Positions 9,051 to 17,698 are shown, counted from the stretch's first letter. The stretch: 64,000 nt of DNA from Pseudoruegeria sp. HB172150 (GCF_013184805.1 NZ_JAATNG010000003.1:310001-374000); one strand, 5' to 3'. The notes: generated by a model not told the origin, from the letters alone. Translations and numbers: made by a program.

Positions 9051-9716
9051 ATGAACCGCCTGTTCCACGTACCGCTTTCGCCTTTCTGCCGGAAGGTCCG
9101 GCTGTCGCTCGCAGAGAAAAAGATCGAGGTGGAGCTGGTCGAGGAGCGCTACTGGGAGCAGGATCCGGACTTTCTGCGGCGCAACCCGGCGGGCAAGGTG
9201 CCGGTTCTCAAGATCAAGGGGCTGACCCTGGCCGAGAGCGGACCGATTTGTGAATACATCGAGGAAATCCAGCCCGATCCGCCGCTGATGCCGCGCGATC
9301 CGAAGGGGCGGCACGAGGTGCGGCGACTGGTGATGTGGTTCGACGACAAGTTCCACAACGAGGTGACCTCGAAGCTGCTTTACGAACGGGTCAACAAGAA
9401 GCTGATGGGCCAGGGCTACCCAGAATCGAAGAACGTGAAGATGGGGGCACAGAAGATCAAGTTCCACCTCGACTACATGGGGTGGCTGCTGGATCAGCGG
9501 CGCTGGCTGGCCGGGGATTCCATGACGCTGGCCGATTTCGCCGCGGCGGCGCATCTGTCGTCGCTGGATTACATCTCGGATGTCGACTGGAACCGGAACG
9601 CCTCGGTCAAGGACTGGTACGCGAAGATCAAGTCGCGTCCGGCCTTTCGCTCGATCCTCGCCGACCAGGTGCCGGGATTCCCGCCGCCGGCGCATTATGC
9701 CGACCTGGATTTCTGA
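9051..9716 (+). CDS. Glutathione S-transferase family protein
   Basis: A 221-residue cytosolic GST-fold protein: the N-terminal thioredoxin-like domain (HVPLSPFCRKVRLSLAEKKIEVELVEERYWEQDPDF; PAGKVPVL with the cis-proline; ESGPICEYIEE) and an all-helical C-terminal domain with the N-capping box LAGDSMTLADFAAAAHLSSLDY. It carries a Ser/Cys near the N-terminus (SPFC), as in beta- or Nu-type bacterial GSTs. It precedes queG with an intergenic repeat in between. The substrate is unknown; a role in stress or small-molecule detoxification is typical of the family. Confidence 0.88.
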   Translation: MNRLFHVPLSPFCRKVRLSLAEKKIEVELVEERYWEQDPDFLRRNPAGKVPVLKIKGLTLAESGPICEYIEEIQPDPPLMPRDPKGRHEVRRLVMWFDDKFHNEVTSKLLYERVNKKLMGQGYPESKNVKMGAQKIKFHLDYMGWLLDQRRWLAGDSMTLADFAAAAHLSSLDYISDVDWNRNASVKDWYAKIKSRPAFRSILADQVPGFPPPAHYADLDF

Positions 9717-9730
9717 AATCCGGCGTCGCG

Positions 9731-9794
9731 ATGGGGGGCTCTGCCCCCCGCCGCCTTCGGCGACTCCCCCAGGGATATTTCTGACCAGAAGAAG
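9731..9794 (+). repeat. Dispersed intergenic repeat, copy A (GGGGGGC-headed subtype)
   Basis: Between the GST gene and queG. It begins with a 7-bp hairpin GGGGGGCTCTGCCCCCC (9733-9749), continues through CCGCCTTCGGCGACTCCCCC and ends with GATATTTCTGACCAGAAG. The same tail recurs at 16973, 17620 and, degenerate, at 44618. The hairpin lies just after a stop codon, so it may also act as a transcript end or mRNA stabiliser. Confidence 0.75.
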
Positions 9795-9803
9795 ACAGGG
9801 GAT

Positions 9804-10862
9804 TTGTCCGCAGAGCTGAAAGCCAAGCTGATCGACCGGGCGCTGGCCGAGGGGTTCGCGGCGGTTCGCGTGACGCGGCCGGATGCGATCCCGGAAGCGA
9901 AGCCGCGGCTGGAGCGATTCGTCGCCGAAGGACGGCACGGGCAGATGGGCTGGATGGAGGAGCGCATCGGCTGGCGCGGCGATCCGGCGGCGCTCTGGCG
10001 CGAGGCTCGGTCGGTTGTGATGCTGGCGGAGCCTTATACGCCGGAGACGGACCCTCTGGAAGTTCTGGAGCGGCGAGGCCGCGGCGCAATCTCTGTTTAT
10101 GCGCAGGGTCAGGATTACCACGATGTGGTGAAGAAGCGGCTGAAGCGGCTGGGGCGCTGGCTGCTGGAGGAGGCGCGGCGGGACGCAGTGGCGGAGGACC
10201 CCGCCATCAAGGTGTTCGTCGACACGGCGCCGGTGATGGAAAAGCCGCTGGCGCAGGCGGCTGGGCTGGGCTGGCAGGGCAAACACACCAACCTGCTGTC
10301 TCGGGAGCTGGGGAACTGGTTCTTTCTCGGGAGCATTTTCACCACACTGGATTTGCCGTCGGACGAACCGGAGCGGGAGCATTGCGGATCTTGCACCGCC
10401 TGTCTCGACATCTGCCCGACCGAGGCGTTTCCGGCGCCGTTCCAGCTGGATGCGCGGCGCTGCATTTCCTACCTGACCATCGAGCACAAGGGGCCGGTGG
10501 CTGAGGACCTGCGCGGCAAGCTGGGGAACCGGATCTACGGGTGTGACGACTGCCTTGCAGTGTGCCCGTGGAACAAGTTCGCGAAGGCGGGGCGCGACGC
10601 GAAACTGGCGGCGCGGGAGGATCTGCTGGCGCCGGACCTGGCGTACCTGGCGGGGTTGGACGATGCGGCGTTCCGTGCGCAGTTTTCCGGGTCGACGATC
10701 AAGCGGATCGGGCGCGACCGGTTCGTGCGGAACGTTCTCTACGCCATCGGGAATTCCGGTTTGGCGCGGTTCTTGCCGGTGGCGCAGAGTCTGACGGAGG
10801 ATCCGGATCCGGCAGTGAGCGATGCGGCGCGCTGGGCGGTTGGGCAGTTGCACGATCTTTAG
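9804..10862 (+). CDS. queG: Epoxyqueuosine reductase
   Basis: A 352-residue cobalamin- and iron-sulphur-dependent enzyme performing the last step of queuosine synthesis in tRNA (epoxyqueuosine to queuosine). Two ferredoxin-type [4Fe-4S] clusters are visible: [16 protein letters not shown], and [14 protein letters not shown] with its first cysteine in GCDDC. The N-terminal domain [13 protein letters not shown] and [27 protein letters not shown] match the family, as does a C-terminal HEAT-like region ([16 protein letters not shown]). The start codon is TTG 9804, preceded by AGGGGA; no better ATG is available. Only this step of the pathway is encoded in the window. Confidence 0.95.
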   Translation: MSAELKAKLIDRALAEGFAAVRVTRPDAIPEAKPRLERFVAEGRHGQMGWMEERIGWRGDPAALWREARSVVMLAEPYTPETDPLEVLERRGRGAISVYAQGQDYHDVVKKRLKRLGRWLLEEARRDAVAEDPAIKVFVDTAPVMEKPLAQAAGLGWQGKHTNLLSRELGNWFFLGSIFTTLDLPSDEPEREHCGSCTACLDICPTEAFPAPFQLDARRCISYLTIEHKGPVAEDLRGKLGNRIYGCDDCLAVCPWNKFAKAGRDAKLAAREDLLAPDLAYLAGLDDAAFRAQFSGSTIKRIGRDRFVRNVLYAIGNSGLARFLPVAQSLTEDPDPAVSDAARWAVGQLHDL

Positions 10863-10943
10863 GCTGGCTTGCGGCGGGTGACGGCGTTTAAGCTTTGTAG
10901 GACTGCCCTAATTAGGATGCAGGACGCGAAAGAGGAGGTACGC

Positions 10944-11141
10944 ATGTCGAAGAACATCATCGACCACGACCATGACGTTCGCGGGGGACGGGCGCCGCAA
11001 TATTCCCGGCTTGACCGGATCAAGGCCGGTGAGGCCGGGCACCCGAATGTGAAGCAGCTGGACCGGCGGCGGCGCAAGGGCCAGAAGGATGCGACCCGGG
11101 TGAAACAGTTCCTGCGGATCGAGCGCGGCTACCTCGCGTAA
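10944..11141 (+). CDS. Small basic protein of unknown function
   Basis: A 65-residue hydrophilic protein, rich in Arg/Lys and His/Asp (IIDHDHDVRGGRAPQYSRLD; KQLDRRRRKGQKDATRVKQF). ATG 10944 has an excellent ribosome-binding site, AGAGGAGGT, which supports real translation. I recognise no domain. It stands alone between queG and an exporter gene. Its charge suggests nucleic-acid or ribosome contact, but that is only inference. Confidence 0.6.
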   Translation: MSKNIIDHDHDVRGGRAPQYSRLDRIKAGEAGHPNVKQLDRRRRKGQKDATRVKQFLRIERGYLA

Positions 11142-11214
11142 TCGTACAGGCACTTATGGGCATTCGGGAATCGGTCTGCTAGGCAGGACAGGCGAAACGC
11201 CTTCCGGATCCTGA

Positions 11215-12129
11215 ATGCAGCCCCTGCGCGGTATTTTCCTTATGGTCGCGGCGATTTCCTGTTTCGCCGTGATGGCCACATTGGTGAAGTCGGCTGACCG
11301 TATCCCTGCGGGGGAGACGGTCTTTTTTCGCGCGTTCTGCGGCCTGCCGGTGATTGCCGCGTGGCTTTGGATGCGGGGCGAGCTGCCGTCGGGCCTGCGG
11401 GTAGCGAGCTGGAAAGGGCATGCGGTGCGGGGCATCGCGGGCTCGATGGCGATGGGGCTGGGGTTTCTTGGGCTGAAGCTGATCCCGCTGCCAGAGGCGA
11501 CGGCGATCCGGTTCGTCACGCCGATCATGATCGTGATCTTCGCGACAATTTTCCTGGCCGAGCGGATCCGGATGTTCCGGATCTCGGCGGTGGTGATCGG
11601 GCTGGTGGGCGTGGCCATCGTGATGTGGCCGCAGCTGAGTTTCGAGGGTGGCGGCACGGCGCGGGTCGGGGCGCTGGTGACGCTGGCGTCGGCGACGCTG
11701 GCGGCGCTGGCGCAGATCTTCATCAAGGCGATGGCGGGGGTCGAGCGGACCGAGGCGATCGTGTTCTGGTTCTCGCTGACGGCGAGCTGTTTCGCGCTCT
11801 TCAGTATTCCGTTCGGCTGGGTGATGCCGGTGGGGCGGGAGTGGGTCTGGCTGATCGGGTCGGGGCTGGTCGGCGGGGCGGGGCAGATCCTGCTGACCTC
11901 GAGCTATAAATATGCCGATGCGGGGACGCTGGCGCCGTTCACCTACCTGTCGATGATATGGGCGCTGATCTTCGGGTATTTCATCTTCGATGAGCTGCCG
12001 ACGGTGCCGATGCTGGCGGGGGCGGCGCTGGTGATCGCGGCGGGCGTGGCGATCGTGCTGCGGGAGCGGGCGCTGGGGCGGCAGCTGGCGGCGGAGCAGA
12101 AGATGCGGAGCCTGATGAAATCGGGCTGA
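11215..12129 (+). CDS. EamA-family (DMT) transporter
   Basis: A 304-residue inner-membrane protein with about ten hydrophobic segments arranged as two EamA repeats (first from GIFLMVAAISCFAVMATLVKSAD; second from RVGALVTLASATLAALAQIFIKA). Family signatures include the conserved glutamate after the fourth segment (LIPLPEATAIRFVTPIMIVIFATIFLAERI) and the terminal EGG-like turn (IFDELPTVPMLAGAALVIAAG). These drug/metabolite transporters usually export small metabolites; the substrate is unknown. A 16-base perfect palindrome follows the stop. Confidence 0.88.
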   Translation: MQPLRGIFLMVAAISCFAVMATLVKSADRIPAGETVFFRAFCGLPVIAAWLWMRGELPSGLRVASWKGHAVRGIAGSMAMGLGFLGLKLIPLPEATAIRFVTPIMIVIFATIFLAERIRMFRISAVVIGLVGVAIVMWPQLSFEGGGTARVGALVTLASATLAALAQIFIKAMAGVERTEAIVFWFSLTASCFALFSIPFGWVMPVGREWVWLIGSGLVGGAGQILLTSSYKYADAGTLAPFTYLSMIWALIFGYFIFDELPTVPMLAGAALVIAAGVAIVLRERALGRQLAAEQKMRSLMKSG

Positions 12130-12136
12130 GCCGGGG

Positions 12137-12152
12137 CGTCCCCATGGGGACG
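12137..12152. terminator. Perfect palindrome downstream of the EamA gene
   Basis: CGTCCCCATGGGGACG is a 16-base perfect inverted repeat starting seven bases after the stop codon. There is no T-run, so it may be a Rho-dependent or mRNA 3'-end structure rather than an intrinsic terminator. Confidence 0.35.
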
Positions 12153-12312
12153 GGGGGTCAAGTCATTGATTTCAGGCATGTTAGCGCAAACGTCGGATTG
12201 AGGGCGCTGCCCCAACTGTTGCAGTCCGGCCTTTGTGCAGACTGCAGGCGTGGGCCCCACGGCGCGATACCGAACTGCAACAGCAGGCGGTCCAGACCGT
12301 TACCGGCCCGCG

Positions 12313-13293
12313 TCAGTCGTTGGCGACCTGCTTGAAGTTCGACCCGCCCGCACTTCGGAATGCTCCGCCGCCTTTCAGCACGGTCGGCTTTGCAGCGGCG
12401 TCCGTGCTGGCGGGAGCGCTGGAGTCGTCGCTGCCGCCGCCAATGGCGTTGGTGACCGATTTGAAGAAGCCGGAGACGCCCGTTGGTTCGGCCTGCGCGA
12501 CCTCGGCGTCAGCATTGGCGTCGGTCTTGAGCCAGGACAACGTGGCGTAGGCGGAGACGGTGAAGCTGCCGGGATTTGTGCTGTCTTCCTGTTCGTCGAT
12601 GGTGATGTAGCGGACGACGCAGCTTCCGACCCGGTCGCGCAGCTCGCGGCACTGGCGCTGGGCCTCGGAATAGAAGGTCGCGCGCAGGGCGGGCAAATCG
12701 ACTTCTGCGACGCGGGCGCTGTAATCGCGCGGCGTCAGCCGGATCGATTCCCGTTCTTCCGTCGCCGAGGAGATGCCGGAGATGTCGCCGGCGGGATCGG
12801 CGGGCAGAAAGCCGATGCGCATCGTCAGCTCGTGGCGGCCCTTGGAGTCGGTATCGATTTCGACCTTCGACACGGCGCAGGCGGTGGCGAGATCGGAAAT
12901 CACCGACGGGCATTCGCGCATGACAAGGGCGGGCGCGCGGGCGAGGATGTAAAGCTCGTGCAGATCCTTGCCGGGATCGGGCTCTCCCTCTGCCAGGACG
13001 TCCTCGATCTCCATATAGCGGTTCCAGACGATGGCGCGGTGCGGCGTCGGCGTGGTCACGTCGAACACCGCGGCCTTTTCGCTTTGCTCGCGCCGGTCAT
13101 GCACGAAATCGAACACGCCCTTGCCGACCTTGCCGAGCGCCTCGGGCGGGGCGTTGGCCTCGGCATTGGGATCGAGGCCTGCGAGGGGACGGGTAAAGGT
13201 TTCCCACGCGCCGATGGCGTAGAGGTTCACACCGATCATCGGGACCGTGACGATTCCGAAGAAGATGAGACCACCGATCAGTTTGAACTTCAT
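12313..13293 (-). CDS. Membrane-anchored protein of unknown function (partner of the upstream gene)
   Basis: A 326-residue protein with one N-terminal membrane segment (LIGGLIFFGIVTVPMIGVNLYAIGAW) and a long, probably periplasmic, domain. Notable features are several cysteines (MRECPSVI, TACAVSKVEI, RQCRELRDRVGSCVVRYI) that could form disulphides, and a low-complexity Gly/Ser/Ala C-terminal tail (NAIGGGSDDSSAPASTDAAA). Its start overlaps the stop of the upstream gene (13290-13293, ATGA), so the two are co-translated and probably act together. I recognise no family. Confidence 0.72.
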   Translation of the reverse strand: MKFKLIGGLIFFGIVTVPMIGVNLYAIGAWETFTRPLAGLDPNAEANAPPEALGKVGKGVFDFVHDRREQSEKAAVFDVTTPTPHRAIVWNRYMEIEDVLAEGEPDPGKDLHELYILARAPALVMRECPSVISDLATACAVSKVEIDTDSKGRHELTMRIGFLPADPAGDISGISSATEERESIRLTPRDYSARVAEVDLPALRATFYSEAQRQCRELRDRVGSCVVRYITIDEQEDSTNPGSFTVSAYATLSWLKTDANADAEVAQAEPTGVSGFFKSVTNAIGGGSDDSSAPASTDAAAKPTVLKGGGAFRSAGGSNFKQVAND

Positions 13294-14447
13294 TTTGCCG
13301 CCTCCCGGTACAGCGGTTCGGGGAAGAGCATCGCAAGGTCGCCACCCGCCGCGTTGCGGGCGATTTCCGTCTGATGTTCGATGAGAAACGCGGAGCGTTC
13401 CGGCTCTGACGCCGTAAAGACGTAATCCGCTTCCTGCACAAGCACGGTGGCGCCGGTCACCGGGCGGTAGGCCACACGCTCTTCCGGGCGGGACGGGATC
13501 GGCCCGACCAGAACATGCTGGGTGGTGTCGAAGCCGACCACGCCGGTTTCGGCGCCCTGGCCGAAATTGCGGCGGAACCAGGCGTCATAGGCGGCGAATT
13601 CCGCCCTGGCGCGGGGTTCGTATTCTTCCAGCCGGACACCGACGCGGGAGTACATATCCCAGGTCGGGCGCGGTTCGCGCGCGACGCGCGGTACGCAGTC
13701 GCCGCCGGTGGCGAGGTGCTGAATATCGTAGTTGCCCGGCGCCGGGTTGATTGACGCGCCGTTGCCGATCATCACGACATGGGAGATGGTGACGCCCTTG
13801 GCCGGGACGATGTTCCACAGCACGCGGCCGCGATGATGCTGCAGCACCACGTATTGCGGGGCGGAGGCATCGGTGAGGATCACGTCGACCATGGGGACCG
13901 CGTGATCGCCGACAAGGTCGCTTTCATCGGTCCAGAGAGACTTGCGCAGCGTGCCTTCGAGCCAGCGCCGGGTGTCTTTTGCCATCTCGCTGACGGTGAA
14001 GACCTGCAGGCCACTGTCGAGATCCGCCTGGCCGATGCTGACATTGGCGATCCTGTCGCCGGGCTGCGGTTTCGCCGGGGAGCAGGTGGGGTCGGATTTC
14101 AGGATCCGGTGATTGGCCGGAAGCTGCGGCACGCGGATGCCCGGATAGCCGGAGACGGCCTCGGACAGTCCGACGATCAGGTCGTCCTGAACGGCGAGGC
14201 CGGGATGCTTGGCCTTCCAGCCGTAGAACTCGGCGCGGCGGAGCCTGGCGGGGTCTGTTTCGGTTTCTTCCTGCGCGCCGACCGTTGTCAGTTTCGCCGT
14301 CCCGAAGAGTCCGCCGAGAAGGCCGTTGCCTTCGGCGGCGGTGGTGACGGTTTCGGCCCCGGGCGCGACCTTTTCCTTCATCGAGGACAGGAAGAACATC
14401 ACGCCAAGAAGGACGGCGAAGGTGAGAAACAGCTTTGTTGGGTTCAT
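13290..14447 (-). CDS. Membrane-anchored protein of unknown function
   Basis: A 385-residue protein with an N-terminal membrane anchor (LFLTFAVLLGVMFFLSSM) and an extracytoplasmic domain of ~340 residues. It contains blocks such as SGYPGIRVPQLPANHRILKSD, VPMVDVILTDASAPQYVVLQHHRGRVLW and GDCVPRVAREPRPTWDMYS. No domain is recognised. It is translationally coupled with the following gene of similar design, forming a two-gene operon; the upstream ~250 bases up to the ilvE terminator carry nothing else I can identify. Envelope function is inference from topology only. Confidence 0.72.
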   Translation of the reverse strand: MNPTKLFLTFAVLLGVMFFLSSMKEKVAPGAETVTTAAEGNGLLGGLFGTAKLTTVGAQEETETDPARLRRAEFYGWKAKHPGLAVQDDLIVGLSEAVSGYPGIRVPQLPANHRILKSDPTCSPAKPQPGDRIANVSIGQADLDSGLQVFTVSEMAKDTRRWLEGTLRKSLWTDESDLVGDHAVPMVDVILTDASAPQYVVLQHHRGRVLWNIVPAKGVTISHVVMIGNGASINPAPGNYDIQHLATGGDCVPRVAREPRPTWDMYSRVGVRLEEYEPRARAEFAAYDAWFRRNFGQGAETGVVGFDTTQHVLVGPIPSRPEERVAYRPVTGATVLVQEADYVFTASEPERSAFLIEHQTEIARNAAGGDLAMLFPEPLYREAAK

Positions 14448-14643
14448 GGCCCGCTACCCCGTAGTGCGATGCAGCCAGGATAGGTAAGCATTCGGGCGAC
14501 AATCTGGCGGAGGCGGGGTAATTAGTGGCGGGTTCTGTGGTGGGGTCGGCGCCACTGTCGCCGACCGGACAGATGGTGAAGCAACAGCAACCGCAGACCG
14601 ATAAATTTCGCGGCTGCCGCTGGCTGGAGCCATGCCATGACCC

Positions 14644-14676
14644 AAAAAGAAAAGGCGCGGAACCAGTCCGCGCCTT
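14644..14676 (-). terminator. Intrinsic terminator of ilvE
   Basis: Read on the minus strand this is AAGGCGCGG, a 7-base loop, then CCGCGCCTT, followed by TTCTTTTT. It is a 9-bp GC-rich stem with a T-rich tail, about 22 bases after the ilvE stop: a textbook Rho-independent terminator. Confidence 0.85.
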
Positions 14677-14697
14677 GTCGTGGAATGTCCGGTTTGC

Positions 14698-15567
14698 CTA
14701 GCTGCGCACCAGCTTTTCATAATCCGTTGCGATGTCTTTCGTCAGCGCGCCGACCTCGAAGTTGTAGTCGCCGATCTGGCCGACGGGCGTGACCTCTGCG
14801 GCGGTGCCGGTGAGCCAGCACTGCTGGAAGCTTTCCATCTCGCCCGGGTCGATATGGCGTTCGTGCACCTTGATCTGGCGGTCCTTGAGCATGCCGATGA
14901 CCGTCTGCCGGGTCAGGCCGTTCAGGAAGCAGTCGGGCAGCGGCGTGTGCACTTCGCCGTCCTGGACGAAGAAGATGTTGGCGCCGGTCGCCTCTGCCAC
15001 GTAGCCGCGGTAATCCATGAACAGGGAGTCGGAGCAGCCCTTGGATTCGGCCACGTGCTTGGACGCGGTGCATATCATGTAGAGACCGGCGGCCTTGGCG
15101 TGGACCGGGATGGTTTCCGGGCTGGGCCGCTTCCATTTCGAGATGTCGAGTCTGGCGCCCTTGAACTTGGAGTCGCCGTAATAGGCGCCCCATTCCCAGC
15201 AGGCGACCGCCATGCGGACGGGGTTGCGGGCGGAGCTGACCCCCATGTCCTCTCCCGCGCCGCGCCAGGCGACGGCGCGCACGTAGGCGTCGGTCAGGCC
15301 GTTGGCCTTGAGGACCGCGTATTTCGCCTCTTCGATCTGGTCGACGGTGTAGGGGATTTCCATGTCCAGCTCGTTGCCCGAGAAGATCAGGCGTTCCGAG
15401 TGTTTGCGGCCAAGGAAGATCTTGCCGTTGTAGCAGCGCTCGCCCTCGAAGACCGAGGAGGCGTAGTGGAGCGCGTGGGTCAGGATATGTACGTTGGCGT
15501 CGCGCCACGGCAGCAGTTTGCCGTCCATCCAGATGAACCCGTCGCGATCGTCATAGGCGCCAGCCAT
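14698..15567 (-). CDS. ilvE: Branched-chain amino acid aminotransferase
   Basis: A 289-residue PLP-dependent class IV aminotransferase that interconverts Leu/Ile/Val and their 2-oxo acids. Motifs seen: DGKLLPWRDANVHILTHALHY, SSVFEGERCY, the PLP lysine in HAKAAGLY (Lys158), YVAEATGANIFFV and the C-terminal LTGTAAEVTPVGQI. Length is normal for the short (~290-residue) class. It is divergent from petP; a TTGACA at 15677-15672 is a plausible -35 for it. It ends at a strong terminator. Confidence 0.95.
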   Translation of the reverse strand: MAGAYDDRDGFIWMDGKLLPWRDANVHILTHALHYASSVFEGERCYNGKIFLGRKHSERLIFSGNELDMEIPYTVDQIEEAKYAVLKANGLTDAYVRAVAWRGAGEDMGVSSARNPVRMAVACWEWGAYYGDSKFKGARLDISKWKRPSPETIPVHAKAAGLYMICTASKHVAESKGCSDSLFMDYRGYVAEATGANIFFVQDGEVHTPLPDCFLNGLTRQTVIGMLKDRQIKVHERHIDPGEMESFQQCWLTGTAAEVTPVGQIGDYNFEVGALTKDIATDYEKLVRS

Positions 15568-15665
15568 GGTCTGTTCCTTCCTTCAGCGTTTACGGATGTT
15601 GCGCGAATTAGGGCCGATGTGGACATAATGTTGCGCAAAATCTGCGATTCGGTACCAGTTGAGTC

Positions 15666-15694
15666 TTGGAATGTCAACAAGGCTGACATAAACT
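15666..15694 (+). promoter_or_regulatory. Putative petPR promoter with palindromic operator in the spacer
   Basis: TTGGAA (15666-15671), a 17-base spacer and TAAACT (15689-15694). The spacer is exactly the inverted repeat TGTCA-N7-TGACA (15672-15688), well placed for repression or autoregulation by the MarR-type product of the first gene. The same bases supply TTGACA for the divergent ilvE promoter on the other strand. Confidence 0.5.
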
Positions 15695-15730
15695 GCCGCG
15701 AAAGACGGCAGATTGTGAACGGGCTTACAG

Positions 15731-16246
15731 ATGGTCGAGGGCAGCGGAGGACCGGGGACACCCGGCGGCGAGAGCCTTCTGTTTCTGACGGACGAGCAGT
15801 TGCGGAAGGGCATCGAGGCGATGTTCTTCGCCTATCGCGGCTTTACCGCAGATCCGGACCGGATTCTCGAGAAACACGGCTATGGCCGGGCGCATCACCG
15901 GGCTGTACATTTCATCAACCGCTCGCCGGGCACCACGGTCAACAACCTGCTCAGCATCCTCGGCGTCACGAAGCAGTCGCTGAACCGCGTGCTTCGGACG
16001 CTGATCGAGGACGGGCTGGTGGAAAGCCGGGTGGGCAACCGTGACAAGCGGGAGCGGCACCTGTACCTGACCGAAGAGGGGCATGTGCTGGAGGCGGAGC
16101 TGTCGACGGCGCAGCGGGCGCGGATGCGGGATGCGTTCCGGCATGCGGGGCCCGAGGCGGTGGCGGGGTTCCGGACGGTGCTGGAGGCGATGATGGATCC
16201 CGAGATGCGGCGGCACTACGGCCGCCTGAAGGAAGGTGGGCAATGA
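15731..16246 (+). CDS. petP: MarR-family transcriptional regulator (PetP-like)
   Basis: A 171-residue MarR-type winged helix protein. The DNA-binding region is RSPGTTVNNLLSILGVTKQSLNRVLRTLIEDGLVESRVGNRDKRERHLYLTEEG (residues ~65-118, the wing being RVGNRDKRERHLYLT). It overlaps the following OmpR-type gene by four bases. In Rhodobacter capsulatus a MarR-type petP and OmpR-type petR form an operon needed for expression of cytochrome bc1 (petABC); the same pairing and order here supports the name. The petABC operon itself is ~32 kb away in this window, whereas in R. capsulatus it is adjacent. Confidence 0.85.
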   Translation: MVEGSGGPGTPGGESLLFLTDEQLRKGIEAMFFAYRGFTADPDRILEKHGYGRAHHRAVHFINRSPGTTVNNLLSILGVTKQSLNRVLRTLIEDGLVESRVGNRDKRERHLYLTEEGHVLEAELSTAQRARMRDAFRHAGPEAVAGFRTVLEAMMDPEMRRHYGRLKEGGQ

Positions 16247-16941
16247 GCGCGCCGGACGCGCACCTGCTGATCGTCGACGACGACGAGCGGATCCGGGGGC
16301 TGCTGCAGAAGTTCCTGATCCGGCACGGGTTCCTTGTGTCCGCCGCGCGGGACGCGGCGCAGGCGCGCCGCCTGCTGGCGGGGCTGGAATTCGACATGCT
16401 GGTGCTGGACGTGATGATGCCGGGGGAGGATGGCGTAACGCTGACGCGGTCGCTGCGCGAGGAGATTGCGACGCCGATCCTGCTGCTGACGGCGAAGGGC
16501 GAGACCGAGGACCGGATCGCCGGGCTGGAGGCCGGGGCGGACGACTATCTGGCCAAGCCGTTCGAGCCGAAGGAGCTGCTTTTGCGGATCAACGCGATCC
16601 TGCGGCGGGTGCCGGCGCCGTCGGAGGCCGAGGCGCCGAAGCACCTGCGGCTGGGGCCGATCCGCTATGACGTGGAGCGAGGCGAGATGTGGCGCGGCGA
16701 GGAGCTGGTGCGGCTGACCGCGACCGAGGCGCAGCTGATGCGGATCTTCTCGGCCCAGCCGGGCGAGGCGGTCAGCCGCTCGAAGCTGGTCGAGGATCTG
16801 GGCCGCGACCGGGGGCAGGCGCAGGAGCGGGCGGTGGACGTGCAGATCACGCGGCTCCGGCGCAAGCTGGAGTCGGATCCGAAACAGCCGCGTTACCTGC
16901 AGACGGTAAGAGGCGCGGGCTACATGCTGGCGCCGGACTGA
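16243..16941 (+). CDS. petR: OmpR-family response regulator (PetR-like)
   Basis: A 232-residue two-domain response regulator: a receiver domain with acidic pocket DDDE, phosphorylatable Asp in DMLVLDVMMPGEDG, Thr in LLLTAKGETEDR and Lys in YLAKPFEPKELL; then a winged helix (VRLTATEAQLMRIFSAQPGEAVSRSKLVEDLG; ERAVDVQITRLRRKLESDPKQPRYLQTVRGAGYML). It starts within the stop of petP. No sensor kinase is adjacent, as also described for petPR, so the activating kinase is unknown. The stop is followed directly by a hairpin of the dispersed repeat. Confidence 0.9.
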   Translation: MSAPDAHLLIVDDDERIRGLLQKFLIRHGFLVSAARDAAQARRLLAGLEFDMLVLDVMMPGEDGVTLTRSLREEIATPILLLTAKGETEDRIAGLEAGADDYLAKPFEPKELLLRINAILRRVPAPSEAEAPKHLRLGPIRYDVERGEMWRGEELVRLTATEAQLMRIFSAQPGEAVSRSKLVEDLGRDRGQAQERAVDVQITRLRRKLESDPKQPRYLQTVRGAGYMLAPD

Positions 16942-16991
16942 ACGCTCCTTCGGAGCGTGCCTCCGGCTGGGATATTTCTGACCAGAAGAAG
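16942..16991 (+). repeat. Dispersed intergenic repeat, copy B (ACGCTCC-headed subtype)
   Basis: Starts directly after the petR stop with a perfect hairpin ACGCTCCTTCGGAGCGT (16942-16958), then GCCTCCGGCTGG and the core GATATTTCTGACCAGAAG. It is nearly identical to copy C 650 bases downstream, and the tail matches copy A. Confidence 0.78.
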
Positions 16992-17020
16992 GGCGGATCG
17001 GTGCCCCGGGGAGATGTGCG

Positions 17021-17527
17021 ATGAGGGTGATGCCGGGAACGCAGGCGCCGGAACTGGCGTTGCCGCTGGCGGGAGGCGGATCATGGTCGCTGGCGGAAGA
17101 CGCGCCCGAGGTGCTGACCATGATCGTGGTCTATCGCGGCTATCACTGCCCGATCTGCAAGGGATACCTGGGCAAGCTGGTCGGGCTGCTGGACCGGTTC
17201 GAGGCGGACGGCGCGTCGGTCATCGCGGTGTCGATGGACCCGCAGGACCGGGCCGAGGCGGCGAAGGCGGACTGGGGTCTGGAGCGACTTCGGATCGGTT
17301 ACGGGATGAGCGAGGCCGTGGCGCGGAGCTGGGGACTGTACCTGTCGAGCGCTATCCGGGACGGGGAACTGGCGCTGTTCCCGGAACCGGGGCTGTTCTG
17401 GGTAAAGCCGGACGGGACTCTGTACCTTGTCGACGTGGGGTCGATGCCTTTCGCGCGGCCGGACCTTGAGCTGCTGGCGGCGCGGGTGCAGCGGGCGCGG
17501 GAGTATCCGCCGCGTGGGACGGCTTAG
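17021..17527 (+). CDS. Redoxin (AhpC/TSA-type) domain protein
   Basis: A 168-residue thioredoxin-fold protein of the peroxiredoxin-like type. The active-site region is VVYRGYHCPICKGYLGKL, with a CPxC pair in place of the Thr-x-x-Cys of typical 2-Cys peroxiredoxins; this variant occurs in a distinct redoxin subgroup. Further markers are VIAVSMDPQDRAEAAKADWGL and LFWVKPDGTLYLVDV. It probably acts on peroxides or disulphides in the cytoplasm. It is flanked on both sides by copies of the intergenic repeat. Confidence 0.8.
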   Translation: MRVMPGTQAPELALPLAGGGSWSLAEDAPEVLTMIVVYRGYHCPICKGYLGKLVGLLDRFEADGASVIAVSMDPQDRAEAAKADWGLERLRIGYGMSEAVARSWGLYLSSAIRDGELALFPEPGLFWVKPDGTLYLVDVGSMPFARPDLELLAARVQRAREYPPRGTA

Positions 17528-17590
17528 GCGCTTTGGTGGTCGGCGAAGTCTCTGTTTCGGGGGAATTGACTCTGTGAGCCGGGTGGCCGG

Positions 17591-17640
17591 ACGCTCCTGC
17601 GGAGCGTGCCTCCGGCGGGGATATTTCTGGCCAGAAGAAG
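17591..17640 (+). repeat. Dispersed intergenic repeat, copy C (ACGCTCC-headed subtype)
   Basis: Hairpin ACGCTCCTGCGGAGCGT (17591-17607), then GCCTCCGGCGGGG and GATATTTCTGGCCAGAAG. It is the same subtype as copy B with two or three base changes; the change in the hairpin falls in the loop, so the stem is preserved. Confidence 0.78.
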
Positions 17641-17698
17641 CTGGATCGGCGCTCTGCCTTCGCGGCGGTGTAGCGGCAAGGCCGAAGGCGTTATCCGC

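Noticed and set aside
12235-13374. 379-residue plus-strand frame opposite the anchored protein at 12313-13293
   Set aside because: Low-complexity Gly/Arg-rich product typical of antisense reading of high-GC DNA; the minus-strand frame has a clear membrane segment and a coupled neighbour.
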